11,928 bases of DNA from an uncultured archaeon (lineage in GTDB: Archaea; Aenigmatarchaeota; Aenigmatarchaeia; GW2011-AR5): positions 1 to 11,928 of the forward strand of contig CAIKBN010000003.1 of NCBI GenBank assembly GCA_903825675.1, given 5' to 3'. Positions 6,599 through 11,880 of this stretch are shown here, piece by piece. Below the pieces are notes generated by a model, which saw only the letters and a program-made list of their open reading frames with translations, was not told the DNA's origin and searched no databases. Each line of letters starts with the position of its first letter. Position 1 is the stretch's first letter. Both the position numbers and the translations under genes were made by a program.

Positions 6599-7309
6599 CT
6601 ATAGCACAAACAAATACAGCAGTGCAATTAATACTGGCTGGTGCAGAAGATATATGAATAATGAATGACGTCCAAGGAAGCTGAGCAATTTTATGATTCT
6701 TAATTTTGATAGATCAATAATATTGAATGATCTTTTTGCATTGGGATATAATTTATTTCCTAAAAATATTCCAATAAGGATTACGCCGAACCATGGTAAT
6801 ATTGGAAAATAATCAAAGGTATAAAAACTGGCTGGCGTAAGGCCGAGCCAAAGCAGATATGGAAAATTAAAAGTAAAGGCAGAAAGATAAATTCCTATAA
6901 GTATGAAGAAAATGCCTAGGATGAGATTTTTTATTCTTAATCTGATAAGCGGGTAAGCAATAATAATGGCAATGCCTATAAAGTGAAGAACGCCGAAGAT
7001 TATGAAACCGTTTCTGAGGAAGATAAAGGTTGCTATGGTTATGAGCAAACCCCATGAGAATATTTTTAGCCCTCTTTTCAGGTATTTTGTGAAAGGTGCT
7101 TTAGTTCTTGAATAGCTTATTGTTAACGAAATGCCTACAAGCAAGATAAAGATAGCAGCTGTTATTCTTGCAAACAGCCACCAGAAACCTGAGTGCAGAT
7201 TAAAATTATAATTGCCGAAGAAGTTCAGGTCATAAAGAAAGTGGAAGCTTATCATCATTAAAATCGCAAGACCACGAAGCGAGTCGATTTCCCAAAAACG
7301 AGTTTTCAT
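6599..7309 (-). CDS. DUF1624 / HGSNAT-type membrane acetyltransferase-like protein
   Basis: A 236-residue multi-span membrane protein. It opens with RFWEIDSLRGLAILMMISFH and FLYDLNFFG, the start pattern of the heparan-alpha-glucosaminide N-acetyltransferase catalytic (DUF1624) family. Further family-like segments are GVLHFIG (106-112), DYFPILPWFGV (166-176) and a C-terminal GRHSLFIYLLHQPV (213-226). About seven hydrophobic spans are visible. Members move acyl groups across membranes onto sugars or other acceptors; the substrate here is unknown. His23 and His109 are candidate functional histidines. The ATG lies one base after the stop of the pentapeptide-repeat gene, so the two form an operon and are probably translationally coupled. 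Confidence 0.8.
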   Translation of the reverse strand: MKTRFWEIDSLRGLAILMMISFHFLYDLNFFGNYNFNLHSGFWWLFARITAAIFILLVGISLTISYSRTKAPFTKYLKRGLKIFSWGLLITIATFIFLRNGFIIFGVLHFIGIAIIIAYPLIRLRIKNLILGIFFILIGIYLSAFTFNFPYLLWLGLTPASFYTFDYFPILPWFGVILIGIFLGNKLYPNAKRSFNIIDLSKLRIIKLLSFLGRHSLFIYLLHQPVLIALLYLFVL

Positions 7310-7310
7310 A

Positions 7311-8012
7311 TCATCTCACATAAGCATTGTCGCGCTTGTAGGCATTGCCTCTTACGCCGTAAGTAAGATTGCCACCAACATAGACATGGTCAGATGGCGT
7401 GTCGCTTCCTGTGTGGCTGCCGTAGCCGACTTTTCCTAATTCATATGAACGTGCTCCTGACAAATTGAGCCTTTGGGCTTTCTGGGCTTCATACATATGC
7501 TTGTTGACAGAAGACTTGAGCACAAGCCACAGGTCATATGGCAGCTTATGCTTCATTCTCAGAAGCCTTTCCTGCACAATGGCAGAGCCTGCTTCTGTTA
7601 TCTGGGATGGATGGGTTGCAATAGTTGCTATGTTGGCGTCTGTGATATCTGCTGCATGAAGGTTTACATTAAACATAAGGACCCATGAAAGATTGGCTTT
7701 TCTTAATATTGTATTTTCGAATATTGCATCATTGAGAAGGGCGTATGACAAATCTGCGCCTGTGAAATTTGTTTTAGTTAAGTTAGAATGCCGAAAGCTT
7801 GACCACTGTAGGTTGCAGTTAGTAAAGTTCGCTCCTGTGAGATTTGATTCTTCGAAACCGGAATATTCAAGATTTGAGTTGGAAAAATTAATTCCAGATA
7901 AATCTATACCAATGAAGTCATTGCTAGTGCATTCAACATTACTAAAATCCCGCTCGCCTTTTTTGTACAGGTCTATTATTTCGCCTGGGGACAAGCGGCG
8001 TCTTTCTTTCAT
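7311..8012 (-). CDS. pentapeptide-repeat protein
   Basis: A 233-residue protein. Residues about 33-128 carry tandem five-residue repeats of the A(D/N)LXX type, for example DLSGI, NFSNS, NLEYS, NLTGA, NFTNC, NLQWS, NLTKT, NFTGA and DLSYA. These fold as a right-handed quadrilateral beta helix. The C-terminal 100 residues are not repeats and end in a Gly/Tyr-rich, probably disordered tail (KVGYGSHTGSDTPSDHVYVG). There is no signal peptide or membrane span. Pentapeptide proteins act as scaffolds or, in some cases, DNA mimics that protect gyrase; nothing here decides between these. It is the first gene of a two-gene operon with the DUF1624 protein, with a TATA box 25 bases upstream and no leader. 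Confidence 0.9.
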   Translation of the reverse strand: MKERRRLSPGEIIDLYKKGERDFSNVECTSNDFIGIDLSGINFSNSNLEYSGFEESNLTGANFTNCNLQWSSFRHSNLTKTNFTGADLSYALLNDAIFENTILRKANLSWVLMFNVNLHAADITDANIATIATHPSQITEAGSAIVQERLLRMKHKLPYDLWLVLKSSVNKHMYEAQKAQRLNLSGARSYELGKVGYGSHTGSDTPSDHVYVGGNLTYGVRGNAYKRDNAYVR

Positions 8013-8034
8013 GGTATATAATTATGCCTGCTGG

Positions 8035-8040
8035 TATAAA
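8035..8040 (-). promoter_or_regulatory. TATA box of the pentapeptide-repeat operon
   Basis: The minus strand reads TTTATA after a run of A, centred about 25 bases before the ATG at 8012. This fits a leaderless transcript. It is divergent from the 8079 gene's promoter, only 11 bases away. Confidence 0.55.
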
Positions 8041-8050
8041 TTTTTTTGTT

Positions 8051-8058
8051 TTTAAATA
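8051..8058 (+). promoter_or_regulatory. TATA box of the 8079-8612 gene
   Basis: TTTAAATA is centred about 24 bases before ATG 8079, giving a leaderless or near-leaderless transcript. An in-frame TTG at 8046 lies upstream of this box and is therefore unlikely to be the start. Confidence 0.5.
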
Positions 8059-8078
8059 GGTTTTTGCTATATCTTAAC

Positions 8079-8612
8079 ATGACGTATATGAAGAATGCTG
8101 CGGAGGAGTTTGGTAAAAAGCTTTTTATTGAAGTGGCTACAGCAGAGTATGGATGGATCGCCAAAACTAAATATCTTAAAAGCAATGATGCATATCGTAA
8201 AACAAGAGCTGCTAAGTTTTGTCCTGTAAGCACTCCTGAAGCAGTTGATATATTTCTTAATGATATTGTAACACCTTTTCCTAATCATCCTAGTTTTAAG
8301 ATGCCTGTGGATTATCTAGAGTGTCTAGCAGAAGATCTAAAGAACGGCAGCTTGAGAAAAGAACTTATAATCGGCTATCTGACCCTTGACACTAAGGAAC
8401 CTTTGATTTATCGCAATAATGGTCATAATCCTGTATTCGAATCTAAAGAAAGAACCTCGAGAATAAAGGGAGAATTGCAAAGATGGGGAGCAGACCGTCG
8501 TGGAATTGATCCGAGATTGGTTACTGTAACAGCTCCATTGGCTGATGCTTATTGTGAAATGTTTAGAATACCTGAACTCAGGGAGTATCTACAAGCTCGT
8601 CGGGAAGTATAA
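8079..8612 (+). CDS. unknown soluble protein
   Basis: I do not recognise this 177-residue protein. It is charged and soluble-looking, with no signal peptide or membrane span. It looks mostly helical with some strand (KKLFIEVATAEYGWIAKT near 13-30; LIIGYLTLDTKEPLIYRNNG near 96-115). A basic central part (SKERTSRIKGELQRWGADRR, 122-141) could touch nucleic acid, but that is weak inference. The two Cys near the middle (48 and 82) and Cys159 form no metal motif. ATG 8079 is preferred over TTG 8046 because of the TATA box between them. It is divergent from the pentapeptide operon and convergent with ftsZ; the noncoding element A begins 56 bases downstream. Confidence 0.7.
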   Translation: MTYMKNAAEEFGKKLFIEVATAEYGWIAKTKYLKSNDAYRKTRAAKFCPVSTPEAVDIFLNDIVTPFPNHPSFKMPVDYLECLAEDLKNGSLRKELIIGYLTLDTKEPLIYRNNGHNPVFESKERTSRIKGELQRWGADRRGIDPRLVTVTAPLADAYCEMFRIPELREYLQARREV

Positions 8613-8667
8613 AGCTTGTTCTTTTTGGTTTATATTTCTGATTGGGTTTTAGCTTATTTTAAAAAAA

Positions 8668-8940
8668 TGAGATGCCCTTTGCAACCATGGTATCTATGTG
8701 CATCTCAATTCGAAACGGTATAAACATCTTAGCATTAAGGTGTTTCGAAAATGTCAATCAAGAGTGACTTTTCGAAACTACAATATACGAAGTATATTAG
8801 GTGTTTTGAAAATGAAATCTCTGCATAACCCATACATACGACAAACTGACGATACTTCGTATCGTCTATTCGTTTCTGGGTTTCTTTGCAGATGTCTTTC
8901 TGACTTCTTGTCATTCAATTCACGTTAGAAGTCAAAAATA
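8668..8940 (+). repeat. multi-stem-loop element, copy A
   Basis: A noncoding run of stem-loops shared with copy B. Stem 1 is TGAGATGC (8668-8675) with GCATCTCA (8700-8707). Stem 2 is present twice: TTCGAAAC (8709-8716) with GTTTCGAA (8742-8749), and TTCGAAAC (8771-8778) with GTTTTGAA (8803-8810). The second has an inner AATATAC/GTATATT hairpin (8782-8798). Stem 3 is TCTGCA (8820-8825) with TGCAGA (8887-8892), then AACCCA (8827-8832) with TGGGTT (8877-8882), topped by GACGATAC/GTATCGTC (8848-8866). Stem 4 is TGACTTCT (8901-8908) with AGAAGTCA (8927-8934). It lies between the convergent 8079 gene and ftsZ. Its function and transcription are unknown. Confidence 0.85.
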
Positions 8941-8941
8941 G

Positions 8942-9028
8942 AAAAAGAAGGCAGCTGGAATCAGATCACTGAGGATGGGATGAGCGTCCATCCTGATCCT
9001 CATCTCTTACTCCAGCTGCCTTTTTTTC
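8942..9028. terminator. long T-tailed hairpin between convergent genes
   Basis: GGCAGCTGGA (8950-8959) pairs with TCCAGCTGCC (9011-9020). The stem extends through A-rich and T-rich flanks (about 8943-8949 with 9021-9027, one G.U). The top holds AGGATGG (8972-8978) with CCATCCT (8988-8994). The plus strand ends in a T7 tract and the minus strand in a run of T with one C, so it could terminate transcripts from both sides. It sits 25 bases downstream of the ftsZ stop. The 51-base loop is larger than a simple terminator needs, so a structured small RNA is an alternative. Confidence 0.5.
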
Positions 9029-9052
9029 TTGGGGTGTGGTCAGTATAATACA

Positions 9053-10108
9053 TTAGTCATTTATGACTTCTATGCCAAGCTCTCTTGATACTCGGCTTTT
9101 CTTTATCTCTTCTTTATGAACAGGCCCGAGGATGAATGCTGACTTGACGCCAGTTATGATGGTTATAACCTGTATCTTGTCCTTGTATTCTGGCAGTATG
9201 CGGGCGCCCCAGATAACCTGTGCATCTGGGTCAAGTTGGTTTCTTATCCTCTCGCCGATCATGTTAATCTCGTCTAATCGCATGTCCTCTCCGCCAATAA
9301 CCTGGATAAGGGCACCTACTGCGCCTCTGTAATCTACCTCAAGCAGGGGGTGATTCAATGCCTTTGAAACTGCTTCTTCTGCCCTGTTTTGTGTGTCGCT
9401 TTCGCCGACTCCGATGGTTGCAACGCCTCCGCAACGCATAATTGCCCTGACATCTGCGTAGTCTAGATTAACTAATGAAGGCTCTGATATGGTTTCTGTT
9501 ATGCCTTTTATCATGGTAGCAATTAGATCATCTGCTACGCCAAAGGCCTGTTTAAGTGGCATGTCACCAGCAAACTCTAGCAATCTTTGGTTTTCTATAA
9601 CAATAACAGTATCGCAGACCTCTCTCATCTGTGCAAGGCCTTCTTCTGCCTTTAGGATTCTTGCACCCTCTAGCTTGAATGGCAAGGTAACAGCTGCTAT
9701 GGTTATGGCACCTGCTTCTTTAGCCATTCTGGCTACAACAGGCAGCGCACCTGTACCTGTACCGCCTCCAAGGCCGCATGTAATAAATACCAGATCTACA
9801 CCACGCAAAAGGTTTCTCAGATCATCCTTGTTTTCCAGTGCTGCATTCTTGCCTATGTCAGGATAACCACCTGCACCAAGGCCTTTGGTAAGCTCTCTTC
9901 CTATGAGTAACTTCTGATTTGCCTTGCTTATGCTCAGGTGTTTTGCATCAGTATTAATAGCAACAGTAGTTGCTCCTTTGATGTTCTTCTCAGTTAGTGA
10001 GGTAATAGTATTATTACCAGCACCCCCGCATCCAATAGCCAAAATCTTGGCTTTGTGCGCTTCAAAATCTTCTGATTCCATATTACTAAATCTCATATTG
10101 GCAGCCAT
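9053..10108 (-). CDS. ftsZ: cell division GTPase FtsZ
   Basis: The tubulin-like GTPase that polymerises into the division ring at midcell. In numbering from the upstream ATG (10126) it has the nucleotide loop ILAIGCGGAGNNT (28-40), the tubulin signature CGLGGGTGTGA (117-127) and the T7 catalytic loop NLDYAD (220-225), followed by the C-terminal domain (GALIQVIGGEDMRLDEI). I list the ATG at 10108 (351 residues) because GGGGGAG (10115-10121) lies six bases before it and the TATA box predicts transcription starting near 10118. The 357-residue form from 10126 remains possible. The tail is short and basic (HKEEIKKSRVSRELGIEVIND) without a long linker. Archaeal FtsZ1 and FtsZ2 types cannot be separated with certainty here. 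It is flanked by element copies A and B. Confidence 0.95.
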   Translation of the reverse strand: MAANMRFSNMESEDFEAHKAKILAIGCGGAGNNTITSLTEKNIKGATTVAINTDAKHLSISKANQKLLIGRELTKGLGAGGYPDIGKNAALENKDDLRNLLRGVDLVFITCGLGGGTGTGALPVVARMAKEAGAITIAAVTLPFKLEGARILKAEEGLAQMREVCDTVIVIENQRLLEFAGDMPLKQAFGVADDLIATMIKGITETISEPSLVNLDYADVRAIMRCGGVATIGVGESDTQNRAEEAVSKALNHPLLEVDYRGAVGALIQVIGGEDMRLDEINMIGERIRNQLDPDAQVIWGARILPEYKDKIQVITIITGVKSAFILGPVHKEEIKKSRVSRELGIEVIND

Positions 10109-10114
10109 AAGCAT

Positions 10115-10121
10115 CTCCCCC
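10115..10121 (-). promoter_or_regulatory. Shine-Dalgarno site for ftsZ ATG 10108
   Basis: The minus strand reads GGGGGAG and ends six bases before ATG 10108. It lies inside the reading frame that would begin at ATG 10126, so it bears on which start is used. Confidence 0.45.
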
Positions 10122-10140
10122 AGCATTTCTTATATTTTTT

Positions 10141-10148
10141 ATTATATA
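10141..10148 (-). promoter_or_regulatory. TATA box of ftsZ
   Basis: The minus strand reads TATATAAT preceded by GGAGA as a possible BRE. A start of transcription about 26 bases on, near 10118, would exclude ATG 10126 and leave a short leader to ATG 10108. The stretch is AT-rich, so a second box nearer the gene cannot be excluded. Confidence 0.45.
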
Positions 10149-10194
10149 TCTCCTGTCATCGAAAACCGTTTTAATACAGTTTGACATACTCCTT

Positions 10195-10259
10195 TAGTCC
10201 GAGAAATAGTCCAATAAATACAATTATCGAATTCACGAAAAATTAGTCCGTATTTATTG
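10195..10259. repeat. TAGTCC direct repeats and a long-range inverted repeat
   Basis: TAGTCC occurs at 10195-10200, 10207-10212 and 10244-10249. CAATAAATAC (10212-10221) is the exact complement of GTATTTATTG (10250-10259), a 10-base stem around a 28-base loop. Its right arm overlaps the left arm of the next hairpin (10254-10280), so only one of the two can form at a time. It lies in the gene-free 10127-10425 stretch upstream of ftsZ. Confidence 0.55.
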
Positions 10260-10309
10260 CAATTGTCCAGATTGCAATAATAATTGTTACACGTTGTCCA
10301 GACGTGTAA
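10254..10309. repeat. twin hairpins with identical TGTCCAG loops
   Basis: Hairpin 1 is TTATTGCAAT (10254-10263) and ATTGCAATAA (10271-10280) around loop TGTCCAG (10264-10270). Hairpin 2 is TTACACGT (10287-10294) and ACGTGTAA (10302-10309) around the same loop (10295-10301). The stems differ in sequence while the seven loop bases are identical, read as CTGGACA on the minus strand. This is the expected mark of a loop recognised by a protein or RNA. They lie about 150-200 bases upstream of ftsZ; whether they are transcribed is unknown. Confidence 0.75.
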
Positions 10310-10336
10310 TGTATATCTTTTCCTATTGGGCTTTTA

Positions 10337-10411
10337 AAATGTTTTCGGTTGTACAGAATATATGGAACATTTCTGATTTTGATTGTAAATGTGGGTTAAA
10401 TTAACCTACAT
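10337..10411. repeat. two further stem-loops upstream of element B
   Basis: AAATGTTTT (10337-10345) pairs with GGAACATTT (10364-10372), using two G.U pairs. ATGTGGGTTA (10389-10398) pairs with TAACCTACAT (10402-10411) around AAT, using one G.U pair. They continue the chain of structures from 10212 up to element B at 10426. I see no gene in 10149-10425. Confidence 0.4.
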
Positions 10412-10425
10412 GTGCATTAAAAGAA

Positions 10426-10621
10426 TGAGATGCCCTATGCAACCATGGACTTTAGTCCATGGTATCTTTATGCATCTCAATTCGAAACTTGATATGAATA
10501 TCATAGTATCAACTAACTTGTTTCGAAAATGAAATCCCTTTACAAACCCTACCTAAAGATAGGGTTTTCTTTGTTGATTTCTTTCTGACTTCATAGCTGC
10601 TCTTTCTGAAGAAGTCAGAAA
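10426..10621 (+). repeat. multi-stem-loop element, copy B
   Basis: This copy has the same order of stems as copy A. Stem 1 is TGAGATGC (10426-10433) with GCATCTCA (10472-10479). Inside it is a perfect ACCATGGAC/GTCCATGGT hairpin (10442-10463), which in copy A is only ACCATGGT. Stem 2 is TTCGAAAC (10481-10488) with GTTTCGAA (10520-10527), with inner TTGATA/TATCAA. Stem 3 is GAAATC (10531-10536) with GATTTC (10576-10581), and AAACCCTA (10544-10551) with TAGGGTTT (10560-10567). Stem 4 is TTTCTGACTTC (10582-10592) with GAAGTCAGAAA (10611-10621), 11 perfect pairs. It lies between ftsZ and the rhomboid gene, in the rhomboid's orientation. Confidence 0.87.
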
Positions 10622-10628
10622 TATAAAT
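10621..10628 (+). promoter_or_regulatory. TATA box of the rhomboid gene
   Basis: ATATAAAT begins at the last base of element B's fourth stem. It predicts transcription starting near 10650, just at the AGGTG (10651-10655) that precedes the GTG start by eight bases. GAGTATAAGG, about 17 bases further on, is a weaker alternative. Confidence 0.4.
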
Positions 10629-10663
10629 TGTTCTGGATAAAGAGAGTATAAGGTGTTTTTAGA

Positions 10664-11308
10664 GTGAAGCTTACAATTCTTCTGATACTTCTGTGCGTGG
10701 CTGGGTTCTTTTTTCCTCTGCTTTTTATAGGCGATGAAGCAGGCATAAACAAATTTTATGAGACCTACGGATTTTCTGGCAATAATATGCTGGAAAGGCC
10801 TTATGTATTGATAACTTCTATATTCATGCATGGTGGGTTAGTACATCTATTATCCAATATATTTGTTTTGTTTTTCTTTGGCATGGCAGTTGAGAAAGAG
10901 ATTGGCTCTGCACGAATGCTGGCTATATTCCTGCTGGGCTCTTTTCTAGGCGACCTTATGTCCTTGCTTGTATATTCGTTTGATTCAATAGCAGTAGGTG
11001 CTTCTGCTGGCATATTTGCGCTGATAGGTGCTGGCATTCTTTTAAGGCCTATTGACCTTTCATTTGCTCCTTTTATAATTCCGATGCCGCTGGCACTTCT
11101 GGGCGCTTTTTATGCATTTTACAATTTCTATGGCTTTATTGCAGAGCCTACAGGCAATGTTTCTTATATTGCGCATTTTGGTGGCTTGTTTGTTGGATTA
11201 ACATACGGGTTCAAAAAAACTGGAATAAAGAAGGGCATGAAGATAGTTATGATCGCGCTTACAGCGCTAATCGCAATAAAGATATTGCTTACGATGTTAG
11301 TCAGCTGA
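10664..11308 (+). CDS. rhomboid family intramembrane serine protease
   Basis: A 214-residue membrane protein with about six or seven spans. It has the rhomboid active site: HGGLVHLLSN (56-65) gives the His61/Asn65 pair of the oxyanion region, GASAG (112-116) gives the nucleophile Ser114, and AHFGG (170-174) gives the catalytic His171. Rhomboids cut other membrane proteins within or near their spans; the substrate is unknown. It starts at GTG 10664 with AGGTG eight bases upstream. Its stop codon TGA (11306-11308) is the first three bases of element copy C, so the gene and element abut with no gap. A co-oriented pilin-like gene follows 132 bases later. Confidence 0.92.
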   Translation: MKLTILLILLCVAGFFFPLLFIGDEAGINKFYETYGFSGNNMLERPYVLITSIFMHGGLVHLLSNIFVLFFFGMAVEKEIGSARMLAIFLLGSFLGDLMSLLVYSFDSIAVGASAGIFALIGAGILLRPIDLSFAPFIIPMPLALLGAFYAFYNFYGFIAEPTGNVSYIAHFGGLFVGLTYGFKKTGIKKGMKIVMIALTALIAIKILLTMLVS

Positions 11309-11362
11309 GATGCCGTATATTTTATTAAGCATCTCAATTCAAAAACCTGAAGGTGTTCTGAA
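11306..11362 (+). repeat. multi-stem-loop element, copy C (partial)
   Basis: Only the first two stems are kept. Stem 1 is TGAGATGC (11306-11313) with GCATCTCA (11329-11336) around a short AT-rich loop. Stem 2 is TTCAAAAACC (11338-11347) with GGTGTTCTGAA (11352-11362) around TGAA, with one bulge and one mismatch. The following GAAAATGA is still shared with A and B, then similarity is lost. It overlaps the rhomboid stop codon and lies 35 bases before the TATA box of the pilin-like gene. Confidence 0.75.
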
Positions 11363-11397
11363 AATGATATTGAATTCTTTTGAAATGCCTAAAAATC

Positions 11398-11435
11398 TTT
11401 ATATACCGCTTTTCACTATTAAAGAGTTAGGTGAT
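11398..11435 (+). promoter_or_regulatory. TATA box and Shine-Dalgarno site of the pilin-like gene
   Basis: TTTATATA (11398-11405) predicts transcription near 11427. AGGTGAT (11429-11435), a seven-base match to the 16S tail, lies five bases before GTG 11441. Frames from the nearby ATG (11436) and GTG (11431) stop at once, so GTG 11441 is the start. Confidence 0.65.
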
Positions 11436-11440
11436 ATGAA

Positions 11441-11851
11441 GTGAAGGGAATAACGCCAGTTGTGGCAACTATTCTTCTGTTGCTAATAACTATTGCAGTA
11501 GTCGGCTTTGCGTTCGGGTATTTCTCGACCATAATGACAACTGTAGGAACAGAGACACAGAAGCAGGCACAACAGACAACTGAGAGACTAAGCAAAGCAG
11601 TCAGAATAGATTCTGCAGGCGGCACACTCGGTACAAGCTTGTATGTAAGCAATATCGGAACCAGTGATATAAACACAACCAATGAACTTTCAGTATATGT
11701 AGCTGGTACACTTGATAGCACATGCACAGGGCATTGGCAGAATGCAGTATTGAATCCTACCAAATTGACCAATTGTACACTTGCTGCAAGTTGTGTAGGC
11801 AAAATGGTAAAGGTAGTAGCACCTGCTGGTCCGACTGAGTATTCGTGCTAG
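11441..11851 (+). CDS. archaeal type IV pilin-like protein
   Basis: A 136-residue secreted or surface protein with a class III (prepilin) signal peptide. MKG is followed by ITPVVATILLLLITIAVVG, so an EppA/PibD-type prepilin peptidase would cut after Gly3 and leave the hydrophobic helix (4-29) as the filament core. A helical, Gln-rich stretch (39-52) leads to a small beta-rich head. Four Cys (95, 112, 118 and the final residue 136) could form two disulfides outside the cell. It could be a pilin, a minor pilin or an archaellum-like subunit; no assembly ATPase lies in the window. It has its own promoter and Shine-Dalgarno site and is bracketed by element copy C and inverted copy D. Confidence 0.85.
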   Translation: MKGITPVVATILLLLITIAVVGFAFGYFSTIMTTVGTETQKQAQQTTERLSKAVRIDSAGGTLGTSLYVSNIGTSDINTTNELSVYVAGTLDSTCTGHWQNAVLNPTKLTNCTLAASCVGKMVKVVAPAGPTEYSC

Positions 11852-11880
11852 AGTTTTTAATTTTCTTTTTAGAATTTATT

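Noticed and set aside
8698..8928. Possible small protein encoded in element A
   Set aside because: The frame runs through the stem-loops. In copy B it is shifted by the 14-base tip difference and stops at a different place, so the similarity is at the DNA/RNA level and not a conserved protein.
8942..9028. Box C/D guide RNA on either strand
   Set aside because: CTGA-like and GATGA-like words occur near the stem, but box C lacks its first U and the C, D', C', D order and spacing cannot be satisfied on either strand.
10149..10425. Replication origin
   Set aside because: AT-rich DNA with inverted repeats is suggestive, but no Orc1/Cdc6 gene or origin recognition box is visible in the window.
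8668..10621. Integron attC-like or insertion-sequence ends
   Set aside because: No transposase or integrase gene is present, no target-site duplication was seen at copies A or B, and the multi-stem order does not match attC core sites.
10553..10831. Minus-strand frame across element B and the rhomboid start
   Set aside because: It crosses stems 3 and 4 and the rhomboid reading frame, has no promoter or ribosome site, and gives a low-complexity Lys-rich peptide.
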